From assembly GCA_014237955.1 (NCBI GenBank), contig JABABY010000049.1, positions 1 through 11,056 on the forward strand: a stretch of DNA of 11,056 nucleotides, read 5' to 3'. Source of the DNA: Planctomycetota bacterium (GTDB taxonomy: Bacteria; Planctomycetota; Planctomycetia; Pirellulales; UBA7805). The notes under the pieces are model-generated. The model saw only the letters and a list, made by a program, of their open reading frames with translations. It did not search any database and had not been told where the DNA came from. A program made the translations under genes and the position numbers. Below are positions 1-6,706 of the stretch, one piece after another; within the stretch, counting starts at the first letter, position 1; every line of letters begins with the position of its first letter.

Positions 1-125
1 TTAAATCAGTAATTGGATCATTCGCTAATCAAAATCGAGGCTTACCAAAAAAATGGTGGCGGCGGTGTAGATATGAACTATTCTATTACAGGTAGAGGAA
101 GATTTAATCCAATTTGCCCTTCATT

Positions 126-146
126 TGTTACCCATAGTGTTACCCA
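126..146. repeat. Tandem 9-bp direct repeat TGTTACCCA
   Basis: TGTTACCCA occurs at 126-134 and again at 138-146, a 12-bp period. A near copy, GTAACCCA, lies at 175-182 inside one arm of the neighbouring terminator hairpin. Short direct repeats beside a tRNA could be recombinase arm sites, but that is speculation. Confidence 0.5.
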
Positions 147-150
147 CAAC

Positions 151-184
151 AAAAAATGGGCTACGGCCTAAACCGTAACCCATT
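151..184 (-). terminator. Rho-independent terminator of tRNA-Pro
   Basis: Read on the minus strand, an 11-12 bp stem with one mismatch (arms at 155-166 and 173-184) encloses a 6-nt loop at 167-172 and is followed at once by a T-run, the complement of the A-run at 151-156. It starts about 9 bp beyond the encoded CCA of tRNA-Pro, as expected for the end of that transcript. Confidence 0.8.
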
Positions 185-192
185 GTTTTAAA

Positions 193-270
<78 letters not shown>

Positions 271-337
271 AATATGTGAATGACCTCGACTGCGACGGTC
301 CAATCCTATCGCCGCAAACCGGAAAATTCAATGATCA

Positions 338-377
338 CCGCCAGACACATAGTGTTCTTATGTATACTATAGGGCGG
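338..377. repeat. Nested inverted repeats just past the parB stop
   Basis: Two nested inverted repeats share nearly the same centre: CCGCC (338-342) with GGCGG (373-377), and ATAGT (349-353) with ACTAT (366-370). They lie just after the parB stop codon on the minus strand. RNA could fold here, but no T-run follows, so this is not a convincing intrinsic terminator. Confidence 0.35.
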
Positions 378-383
378 CACTGC

Positions 384-1358
384 TCAGCCGGCCTTCGCAG
401 CGCGTCCGTCCCGACCGCACAAGTCCGTATGCAGCCGGTCGAACTCTTCGGAGCTAGTGAAGTGGATGGTAATCGTGCCACGGCCTTTAGATACTTGCTG
501 GATATCGACGGCAGTCCCGAGTGCAACGCGAAGTTGTTGCTCGAGGGAGGTTATGTGCTGGCTCTTGGCACCGGAAGGCTTGGATCGTTTTTTGCCATCG
601 GCAAGTTGGAGCGGCTCATCCGCATCACGAATCAACTCCGCAATCAAGCGTTCAGTAGCCCGCACACTCAACTGCTCTTTGTGAACCCGCGTGGCCACGG
701 CAATCTGCTCACGCTCCTCACCGAGCGGCAACAAGGCTCGGCCATGCCCGGCTGACAACGAGCCATCCCGAATCAACTGCTGTACCGATCCCGGCAATTC
801 CAGCAGGCGAATTAGATTAGCGACGGTAGACCGGTCGATTGAGAGCCGCTGTGCCAATTCCTCTTGCGAGGCATTAAAACGATCGAGATATTGGCGAAAA
901 GAGGCCGCTTTCTCGAGAGGACCGAGATCCTTGCGTTGCAAGTTCTCGACGATCGTCATTTCTGCGACTTGCTGGTCGTCCGCCTCTCGAACCGTCGCCG
1001 GCACCTCCGACCAACCCGCTCGGATCGCTGCACGCCAGCGGCGTTCCCCAGAAATAAGCTGGTAGCGATTCCCATCGCGCCGGACGACAATCGGCTGTAA
1101 AAGGCCATGATCCCCCAAGCTTTCGGCGAGCGAGGCAATCTCATCCTCGTCAAACTCGGTACGGGGCTGGTAGGGATTGGTATCGACTTCGTAGACGTTG
1201 AGACTAATAAGATGCCCATCTGCCGCTGTCTCGGCAGGAATCGACTGGGGCTGCAGAACCTTTTCGGACGCCTGGGCGGGAACACCGGGCTGGCCGAGCA
1301 AGGCTTCGAGGCCGCGACCAAGCCTTCGTTCGGTCGGCTTCTTTTCAGGTTTTGTCAT
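384..1358 (-). CDS. parB: ParB/Spo0J chromosome-partitioning protein
   Basis: This 324-residue protein is a ParB CTPase clamp that loads at parS and spreads on DNA near the origin. The N-terminus has the ParA-interacting motif RRLGRGLEALLG (11-22). The CTP-binding N domain spans about 50-145 with NPYQPR (61-66), GERRWRAA (104-111) and VENLQR (137-142). The helix-turn-helix that reads parS lies around 165-190, followed by LSAGHGRALL (201-210). A Lys/Ser-rich linker (about 255-268) leads to the C-terminal dimer domain (about 270-312). The ATG at 1358 was chosen because AGGAGG lies about 9 nt upstream and the ParA-binding motif follows soon after; the frame stays open upstream to 1505, but that part does not look like protein. 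A parS site lies about 350 bp upstream. No parA is adjacent, which is unusual. Confidence 0.97.
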   Translation of the reverse strand: MTKPEKKPTERRLGRGLEALLGQPGVPAQASEKVLQPQSIPAETAADGHLISLNVYEVDTNPYQPRTEFDEDEIASLAESLGDHGLLQPIVVRRDGNRYQLISGERRWRAAIRAGWSEVPATVREADDQQVAEMTIVENLQRKDLGPLEKAASFRQYLDRFNASQEELAQRLSIDRSTVANLIRLLELPGSVQQLIRDGSLSAGHGRALLPLGEEREQIAVATRVHKEQLSVRATERLIAELIRDADEPLQLADGKKRSKPSGAKSQHITSLEQQLRVALGTAVDIQQVSKGRGTITIHFTSSEEFDRLHTDLCGRDGRAAKAG

Positions 1359-1363
1359 TCCAC

Positions 1364-1379
1364 CGTACCTCCTTGTACG
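1364..1379 (-). promoter_or_regulatory. parB ribosome binding site in a small hairpin
   Basis: On the minus strand the Shine-Dalgarno AAGGAG forms the 6-nt loop of a perfect 5-bp inverted repeat, CGTAC/GTACG, ending 5 nt before the parB ATG. This strong ribosome binding site supports the start at 1358. The hairpin could present or hide the site; whether it regulates anything is a guess. Confidence 0.5.
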
Positions 1380-1706
1380 TTTTCCACCCGGGCGGCATCC
1401 TAGCCACCTGTTGCAGCCACATCGCTCTAAAATTTCGTCGGTTGCTTCGACGCATCGGCCCCAAAAAACCTGCTGGACCTGCAGCGCGGCCGCGGAGTCT
1501 AGCAAAGTTGGCGAGCGGGAGTCGAGGCCAGACCCACGGCAGAACAGGGCAGCGGCTGATAAAAACAGAAAAAGCCTTTGGACAGCACCGCTGTAGCTGC
1601 AACATTCTTCCCACCACAGAACGCTGCCCTCTCGTTTTGGGAAACAGCAACAGCCCCCAGAAGATTACCAAAGCAGCCAACAATATCCCTTCCAACGCAA
1701 GTAACC

Positions 1707-1722
1707 TGTTTCACGTGAAACA
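1707..1722. promoter_or_regulatory. parS: parS centromere site
   Basis: The sequence TGTTTCACGTGAAACA is a perfect 16-bp palindrome, identical to the well-known Spo0J/ParB consensus parS site. It lies in the intergenic region upstream of parB, about 350 bp from the parB start, so ParB made from the neighbouring gene would be expected to load here and spread over both parB and the DUF1015 gene. No second full match was seen in the window; a CACGTG near 10921 lacks the flanking bases. Confidence 0.95.
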
Positions 1723-1822
1723 CCTATCTTTCCAAAGACAATAGACTCGCCACAGATGTGCCGTAGGGAAAACAGGTTTGACACATTGTCTGCTCGCCCG
1801 AAAGGTACTCAATTACCCGGCA

Positions 1823-3157
1823 CTAATGGTGGGTGTGAATCACGAGCCCGGAAAGCAGCTTGGGATAGAAGTAGGTACTTTTGGCGGGCATCCGCTCACC
1901 ATGTTCGCTGATCTTCCGAATATGCTCGATCGTCGCGGGCATCACCAGGGCCGCCAAACGGTACGGCTCACTGATTTCGCCTGCACCCCCCGGCTCACTA
2001 TTTTCGTTGAGCCCCTGAACCAGTTTGGCAACCGTGTGGACGTAGCCCGGCTTGGGGTGTCCGGCGGCGCTGAGAAGTTCGTCTACGATAAGCCGATGCA
2101 GGAGACTCACCCCCAGTTCCCGCCAGTCGGAACTATGGTCCGGGGCCAGTTGAGCCATCCGCTCCGAGCCGGTGGCTGAAATCCGCAGCAGCGTCCACCG
2201 TTGGTCTTTGGTCGTAAATAATCCGATCGTTCCCTGGTTATTTTCCGTCTCTATCTCCTCCCAGACCCTTTCTGCCAACCCGGTCCCCTCACCAACAACC
2301 TGCGTCGAAAAATGGTCGCCCAGCTTCTCGGCAAGCTCCTCAGCGCTCAGCTCGGGCAGACCCTGGAACAGGCGATGTGTAGGCTGGACGATCAGACCTG
2401 GATCATTCATCCCGACACACATCATCAAAACCCCATTGGCGGGATCTGTGGGCCGCAGTTTCCCCGCTGCGGCCAGCTCATCCCGATAATTACAGGCCGT
2501 TTCATACCGGTGGTGGCCATCGGCAATAAACATCGCCTTGGGACCCATAGCCGCGGTCAGCCGGCTCAGAACGGCAACATCGGTAATCGGCCAAATCCTG
2601 TGAATGACTCCTAATTCGTCGGTCGCCTCAAGGGGACTTTCGCCTCGGACAGCCTCCTCCAAAATCTCCTGGACCTCGGACTCCGGGTCCGGGTAGAGGC
2701 CAAAGATCTGGCTCAGATTCGCCCCACAGGCGTGGGTCAGTTTCAGGCGATCTGCTTTCGGACCGGGCATCGTCTCTTCGTGCGGATAGATATTCCCCTC
2801 TCCAAACCGTTCGAGCCCACAGCAGGCCATGAAACCCCGCCGGACCAAGGAATGACCCTCCTGTTCAAAAATTTGGTGGTAGACATAGACGGCCGGGTCC
2901 GACTCCTGAAAAAGGACTCCTTCCTGCTGCCAATTGCGGAGAAAGCGTGCCGCGCGGGCGTAGTTATTTTCCTGCTCATCATCACCCGGTTCAGTGCGGT
3001 TGAGAATCAACCGGACAACATTGGCCGGGTGTTTTTTGTAAAGCCTATCCTGCATCGCAGGATCGATCACGTCGTAAGGGGGAGCCACGACATTGCTCAA
3101 TGCACCAACGTGGCCGAGGTCGTAGCGGAGTCCGGCAAAGGCTTCAATTTTAGGCAT
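1823..3157 (-). CDS. DUF1015 family protein, function unknown
   Basis: This 444-residue soluble protein matches the widespread uncharacterised DUF1015 family, whose reaction is unknown. Hallmarks are the N-terminal APPYDVI (25-31), HPANVVRLI (43-51), HEETMPGPKADR (126-137), a probable active-site motif ADGHHRYETA (212-221), and a C-terminal MPAKSTYFYPK (423-433). The two adjacent His with Asp and Arg suggest an enzyme, but that is inference. The start ATG at 3157 was chosen because the family begins with MPKI followed by a GLRYD-type motif; the frame stays open upstream to 3319, where the translation resembles no family. Only a weak GAAAAG precedes this start. It lies between ahcY and parB in the same direction, separated from ahcY by a terminator, so it probably has its own promoter. 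No signal peptide or membrane segment is seen. Confidence 0.92.
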   Translation of the reverse strand: MPKIEAFAGLRYDLGHVGALSNVVAPPYDVIDPAMQDRLYKKHPANVVRLILNRTEPGDDEQENNYARAARFLRNWQQEGVLFQESDPAVYVYHQIFEQEGHSLVRRGFMACCGLERFGEGNIYPHEETMPGPKADRLKLTHACGANLSQIFGLYPDPESEVQEILEEAVRGESPLEATDELGVIHRIWPITDVAVLSRLTAAMGPKAMFIADGHHRYETACNYRDELAAAGKLRPTDPANGVLMMCVGMNDPGLIVQPTHRLFQGLPELSAEELAEKLGDHFSTQVVGEGTGLAERVWEEIETENNQGTIGLFTTKDQRWTLLRISATGSERMAQLAPDHSSDWRELGVSLLHRLIVDELLSAAGHPKPGYVHTVAKLVQGLNENSEPGGAGEISEPYRLAALVMPATIEHIRKISEHGERMPAKSTYFYPKLLSGLVIHTHH

Positions 3158-3192
3158 GATCTTTTCATAATTGGGGGGGCAAAGAAACAGAG

Positions 3193-3213
3193 AGCCATCC
3201 ACCTTAAATGGCT
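3193..3213. repeat. Small inverted repeat in the DUF1015 leader
   Basis: AGCCAT (3193-3198) and ATGGCT (3208-3213) form a perfect 6-bp inverted repeat with a 9-nt loop, about 36 bp before the DUF1015 start. It could be an operator or an RNA hairpin; function unknown. Confidence 0.3.
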
Positions 3214-3254
3214 GGCCGACTGGGCCCGGTACTCCACCGGGAAGGGTAAACCAA

Positions 3255-3293
3255 CAAAAAACGAAGCTGCGGGTTGTTATCCCGAAGCCCCGT
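3255..3293 (-). terminator. Rho-independent terminator of ahcY
   Basis: On the minus strand, about 45 bp after the ahcY stop, a 13-bp stem (arms at 3281-3293 and 3261-3273, one mismatch and two G-T pairs) encloses a 7-nt loop. The second arm runs straight into a T-run, the complement of the A-run at 3256-3261. It would end the ahcY transcript before the DUF1015 gene. Confidence 0.85.
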
Positions 3294-3337
3294 TTTGTTG
3301 TCAAACCCCCGGCTGGCAAATCGATACCGGATCGCCA

Positions 3338-4672
3338 TTAGTAGCGATAATATTCCGGCTTGAATGGACCTTCGACCGTTACGTTGATGTACTCCGCCTG
3401 CTCGGGCGTCAATTTGGTGAGCTTGACCCCCAATTGCTCCAGATGCAGACGGGCCACCTCCTCATCAAGTTTTTTGGGAAGCACATGGATGCCAATATCG
3501 TACTTCTCCGATTCCATCCAAAGCGCGATTTGAGCAAGAACCTGGTTGGTGAACGAATTTGACATCACAAAAGAGGGGTGGCCGGTTGCACAACCAAGGT
3601 TCACCAGACGCCCTTGCGCGAGCACCAGAATGGAGTGGCCATCGGGGAACGTGTAACGATCCACCTGGGGCTTGATCTCCACCAACTCGACATCCTCCTG
3701 GCCATTGAGCCAGGCCATATCGATTTCAAGATCGAAGTGGCCAATATTGCAAACGATAGCATCATTTTTCATCACCTGCATATGGGCTCCGGTGATGATA
3801 TCGCGGTTGCCGGTGGTTGTCACAAAAATATTTCCCTGCGAGGCCGCCTCATCCATAGTGGTCACTTCAAAACCTTCCATCGCCGCCTGCAGTGCATTGA
3901 TCGGATCGATTTCGGTCACGATCACACGGGCACCGTACCGCTGCATCGAATGGGCACAACCTTTGCCGACATCACCATAACCCGCCACGACCACAACTTT
4001 GCCGGCGACCATTACATCCGTAGCTCGTTTGATGCCGTCTGCGAGCGATTCCCGACAACCATAGAGGTTGTCAAATTTGCTCTTGGTGACCGAGTCATTG
4101 ACATTGATCGCCGGGACCTTAAGCGCGCCCGCCTGATGCATTTTATAGAGGGCTTTGATGCCGGTCGTTGTCTCCTCAGACAGCCCTTTGATCTCGGCAA
4201 GATACTGGGGGAAACGCTGGTGGACCATCGCCGTCAAATCGCCGCCATCGTCGAGTATCATGTTCAGAGGTTTGCCCGAGGGAAACACAAGAGTCTGTTC
4301 AATACACCAATCGAACTCTTCCTCCGTCATCCCCTTCCAGGCAAATACCTGGATGCCGGCCGCAGCGATTGCCACTGCAGCATGATCTTGTGTCGAAAAA
4401 ATATTGCAGCTGCTCCAAGTGACCTCTGCCCCTAACTCGAGTAGGGTCTCAATGAGTACCGCCGTCTGGATAGTCATGTGGAGGCAACCGGCAATCCGCG
4501 CCCCCTGCAGCGGCTTTGTCTCGCCATATTTTTTTCGCAGCGCCATCAAACCCGGCATTTCATTTTCGGCAAGGGCGATCTCTTTACGGCCCCAATCCGC
4601 CAAATTCTGAAACTCCTCCGGGGAACAATCGACAACCTTGTGCGACAACGCGTTTGTTTCAACCTGCGACAC
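3338..4672 (-). CDS. ahcY: Adenosylhomocysteinase (SAH hydrolase)
   Basis: This cytosolic NAD-dependent enzyme splits S-adenosylhomocysteine into adenosine and homocysteine, clearing the inhibitor left by SAM-dependent methylation. The 444-residue protein is full length. It shows LHMTIQTAVLIETL (64-77), SCNIFSTQDHAA (88-99), DDGGD (141-145), NDSVTKSKFDNLYG (192-205) with the catalytic Lys, the Rossmann motif GYGDVGKG (231-238), GHFDLEID (311-318) and the family's C-terminal KPEYYRY (438-444), which contacts NAD. The start is read as GTG at 4672 because GGAG lies 6 nt upstream and the protein then begins MSQVET; a TTG at 4684 is also in frame but has no ribosome binding site. A 14-bp palindrome sits just upstream and a strong terminator follows. 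Confidence 0.97.
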   Translation of the reverse strand: MSQVETNALSHKVVDCSPEEFQNLADWGRKEIALAENEMPGLMALRKKYGETKPLQGARIAGCLHMTIQTAVLIETLLELGAEVTWSSCNIFSTQDHAAVAIAAAGIQVFAWKGMTEEEFDWCIEQTLVFPSGKPLNMILDDGGDLTAMVHQRFPQYLAEIKGLSEETTTGIKALYKMHQAGALKVPAINVNDSVTKSKFDNLYGCRESLADGIKRATDVMVAGKVVVVAGYGDVGKGCAHSMQRYGARVIVTEIDPINALQAAMEGFEVTTMDEAASQGNIFVTTTGNRDIITGAHMQVMKNDAIVCNIGHFDLEIDMAWLNGQEDVELVEIKPQVDRYTFPDGHSILVLAQGRLVNLGCATGHPSFVMSNSFTNQVLAQIALWMESEKYDIGIHVLPKKLDEEVARLHLEQLGVKLTKLTPEQAEYINVTVEGPFKPEYYRY

Positions 4673-4687
4673 AGCAAACTCCAATGC

Positions 4688-4701
4688 TATACATATGTAT
4701 A
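4688..4701. promoter_or_regulatory. 14-bp palindrome upstream of ahcY
   Basis: TATACATATGTATA is a perfect palindrome 16 bp before the ahcY start codon. It could be an operator or include the -10 element of the ahcY promoter, though no good -35 is seen at the right distance. An 11-bp part of it with its flank, TATGTATACTA (4694-4704), recurs at 359-369 near the parB stop. Confidence 0.4.
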
Positions 4702-4755
4702 CTAAACCCGGGCAAATTAACGACTGCCAGCTGTGGCAAAATCCTCAGCAGATAA

Positions 4756-4772
4756 AATCTCCAAGGGAGATT
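4756..4772 (-). terminator. Possible weak terminator after trpF
   Basis: A perfect 7-bp inverted repeat, AATCTCC/GGAGATT, has a 3-nt loop and lies about 110 bp past the trpF stop in the trpF-ahcY gap. On the minus strand it is followed only by TTATC, so the T-run is poor. It may be a weak terminator or an attenuator ahead of ahcY. Confidence 0.35.
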
Positions 4773-4881
4773 GGTGCTGGCAAGACACCACTCATGATAA
4801 GGTTTAATCCTTCCGTAATTCAAGCCTGTTTTGTCCCTCAGTTACGTCTTTAATAGGCAACAGACCAGGAGGCGCCAACCA

Positions 4882-5553
4882 CTAATGTCCTTTAGTGGCG
4901 GATTTCAATGCGAGTCGTGCCGCCGTGACAAAGTCCCGCACCATCTCCGGATCTTTTCTGCCGGGGCTTTTTTCGACACCGCTAGCGGTGTCGACCGCAG
5001 CGGGACAAACACGGCCTACCGCCTCAGCAACATTCTCCGCGGTCAGTCCCCCGGCAAGAATGAACGGCAGTCCCGCAAGAAGTTCTCGCTCCGATTGCAA
5101 GCGATCCCAATCCGCCACCATGCCGCTCCCTCCATAGGCCGATTCATGATTAGCATCGATAAGAAGTGCCTGCAAATTAACCTCCGGCAGCCGACAGGCA
5201 TCGAGATAGTCAACCATTGGCCTCAGACCGCCCGGTCCTAGCCGAAAGGCCCGGATCACCGGTCGTCCCCCCAAACTCAAAAGAAATTCAGGCGGTTCAT
5301 CACCGTGCAACTGGATAAAATCGAGCCCCAACTGATCAAAGCGCTGGCAGATTTCGTCATCCGTAGCGTTAACGAAAAGCCCCACACGGGCCAAACCGCT
5401 CGGCAGGCTCGCTACAATTTCTTCTGCAGTATCGATCGATATGTAGCGGCAACTCTCGGGATAGAAATTGAGACCGACCGCGTCGGCACCCGCCGCAGCC
5501 ACACTCTGGGCATCGGATACATCGCGGACACCACAAATTTTGATTTGGAACAC
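4882..5553 (-). CDS. trpF: Phosphoribosylanthranilate isomerase
   Basis: TrpF catalyses the third step of tryptophan synthesis, the Amadori rearrangement of phosphoribosylanthranilate to CdRP. The 223-residue protein is a standard-length single-domain TIM barrel. It shows KICGVRD (5-11) with the catalytic Cys7, QLHGDE (81-86), LIDA (131-134) with the catalytic Asp133, the phosphate-binding ILAGGLTAENV (165-175) and VDTASGVE (187-194), followed by PGRKD (197-201). The start is a GTG at 5553: the frame has a stop a few codons upstream and no ATG in between. No clear Shine-Dalgarno is at the usual distance. No other trp gene is in the window, so it is a stand-alone copy, as in many genomes with scattered trp genes. 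Confidence 0.96.
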   Translation of the reverse strand: MFQIKICGVRDVSDAQSVAAAGADAVGLNFYPESCRYISIDTAEEIVASLPSGLARVGLFVNATDDEICQRFDQLGLDFIQLHGDEPPEFLLSLGGRPVIRAFRLGPGGLRPMVDYLDACRLPEVNLQALLIDANHESAYGGSGMVADWDRLQSERELLAGLPFILAGGLTAENVAEAVGRVCPAAVDTASGVEKSPGRKDPEMVRDFVTAARLALKSATKGH

Positions 5554-5583
5554 TCGCGTTATGCCTTACCTGATGGACCGAGT

Positions 5584-5611
5584 TTTACAAACTATTTTCA
5601 GGTCGGATTAT
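5584..5611 (+). promoter_or_regulatory. Candidate promoter for the polysaccharide genes
   Basis: TTTACA (5584-5589) and GATTAT (5606-5611) are spaced by 16 bp in the divergent gap between trpF and the Wzz-like gene. They match the sigma-70 consensus at 5 of 6 and 4 of 6 positions. The leader to the start codon would be about 180 nt. This is a guess from sequence only. Confidence 0.25.
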
Positions 5612-5800
5612 AGGGCTGAAAAGACCCAATTCCAAGTGCGCAGCTAACGCACATTGACTCTCTTTCCAAGCAGGCAGTGCTAGCTTTCAAGACCGTCTGT
5701 TCGCTCTCAAGTTGCGTTCTAGTCAGGTCGATGTCGAACGATGGAGGATAAGTTTTTCTGTTTTTAGCGATCCCTTCGGACCTTCCAGCACAAACACTCT

Positions 5801-6703
5801 ATGACTGCCAGCCGATCAAAAATGATGGGGCATCTTCCGGGCAAACATTGTCCGAAGCGGAGCGGCAGATATATTGCCACAACTCTCGGTTTGGCAACGT
5901 TCCTTCTGGTGCTGGCCTTCAGCAGATGGCATTCGGAACAGTTTGTTGCCGTCGCAGAATTAACGGCCGTTTGCAGCAACCGACAAAATCCCTGGTCTGA
6001 TGGTCTGCGTCTGCAACAGACAATTTGTCGCGCGCTTCCCCTCGAGCAGACCGCCGCCGATTTGTGTCGGGACGGCATCCCGGGCGCAAAGAGTCTTGAT
6101 GTGACACATTTAAAAAACCAAGTTGATCTTCAAATGCAGCCCGATTCCACACCTCTCTTTGCGAACTTTTCTCTTTCATTCACCAGCAACAACCCAGATA
6201 CCTCCATTGCTTTTGTCAATCATCTTGGCAACTGGCTGACTCGTGAGCGATTCGAGAATCGTGCCTTTGCCAAAGAGATTGCGATTGGGGAAACCGCCTG
6301 GCACATGGTTCCGGCCTCGAGTACCGAAAGAACATACCGCACCACCCCTCCAGCCACGATTCTTTCGGCTAGTCTTGTAGGTGTGATAGCCGCAATTTGC
6401 GCCGCATGCAGTAGAGGCCGAACTGCCACCATCGAGACCAACCAGATGGCCAAAACCTTCTGGAAAGTACCGCTACTAGGAACCGTTCCTGAATCGAATC
6501 CACGGGAGCAACGTCCGCCAGCGGCAAAATCACTATTCTTTGGCGTCTTATTATCGGTCAGTGAATGGATTCTGTGCGGGATGCTCCTTGCCGTTCTTTT
6601 GGCATCTGCCGTCGATAAAAGTTTTGCCAATCATTTTCTCAGACAACCTGTCGCCGCGTTAGCTGACGCTGTGCGCTACCTCGTAAAACTCCCATGGAGC
6701 TAA
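5801..6703 (+). CDS. Small Wzz/GumC-like membrane protein (polysaccharide co-polymerase-like)
   Basis: This 300-residue protein has three predicted membrane helices (about 24-41, 186-203 and 246-270). The extracytoplasmic stretch between the first two carries a pattern seen in Wzz-type chain-length regulators: ordered small helices, then FSLSFTSNNPDTSIAFVNHL (123-142), like the conserved DP..A..IAN segment. After helix 2, VPLLGTVPE (223-231) recalls the LPVLGTIP junction that precedes the kinase in Wzz-BY-kinase proteins. It would set chain length or couple export of an exopolysaccharide. The loop is only about 145 residues, so the usual long coiled coil is missing. The ATG at 5801 is the first possible start after an in-frame stop but has no ribosome binding site; ATGs at 5822 and 5825 are alternatives. 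It directly abuts the ATPase gene. Confidence 0.65.
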   Translation: MTASRSKMMGHLPGKHCPKRSGRYIATTLGLATFLLVLAFSRWHSEQFVAVAELTAVCSNRQNPWSDGLRLQQTICRALPLEQTAADLCRDGIPGAKSLDVTHLKNQVDLQMQPDSTPLFANFSLSFTSNNPDTSIAFVNHLGNWLTRERFENRAFAKEIAIGETAWHMVPASSTERTYRTTPPATILSASLVGVIAAICAACSRGRTATIETNQMAKTFWKVPLLGTVPESNPREQRPPAAKSLFFGVLLSVSEWILCGMLLAVLLASAVDKSFANHFLRQPVAALADAVRYLVKLPWS

Positions 6704-6706
6704 ATG

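Larger units (their letters stand above)
1..192. other. AT-rich tRNA 3' flank, no assignable gene
   Basis: This stretch is visibly more AT-rich than the rest of the window and lies directly beyond the 3' end of tRNA-Pro. A plus-strand frame is open from position 3 to a TAG at 93-95 (about 30 codons, rich in Trp, Arg and Tyr near its end). It could be the C-terminus of a gene starting outside the window, but that length is not significant and I recognise no family. The stretch also holds a tandem 9-bp repeat and the tRNA terminator, listed separately. tRNA 3' ends are common integration sites, so an element edge is possible; no integrase and no second copy of the tRNA 3' end is visible. Confidence 0.4.
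1359..1822. other. 464-bp intergenic region upstream of parB
   Basis: No convincing gene is present. Open frames here on either strand give proteins without family resemblance, and the longest one in the parB direction is just an upstream extension of the parB frame. The region holds the parB ribosome binding site, the parS site and presumably the parB promoter; I see no clear -35/-10 pair. A remnant of parA was looked for in translation and none is recognisable. Confidence 0.6.

Noticed and set aside
1345..1695. Minus-strand 116-codon frame with a hydrophobic start, ahead of and overlapping parB
   Set aside because: Considered as a small membrane protein, but it overlaps the parB start in another frame and has no convincing ribosome binding site or homology by eye.
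1499..1723. Minus-strand 74-codon frame beginning with the parS sequence
   Set aside because: Its MFHVKQ start is just the translation of parS; the rest has no family resemblance, and the parB ribosome binding site comes later.
1359..1822. DnaA boxes or an origin beside parS
   Set aside because: No TTATNCACA-type boxes are visible, so an origin cannot be claimed in this window.
4673..4881. SAH riboswitch upstream of ahcY
   Set aside because: The position is right, but I could not find the conserved core of the SAH riboswitch in the leader; only a simple hairpin at 4756-4772 is seen. A covariance-model search would decide.
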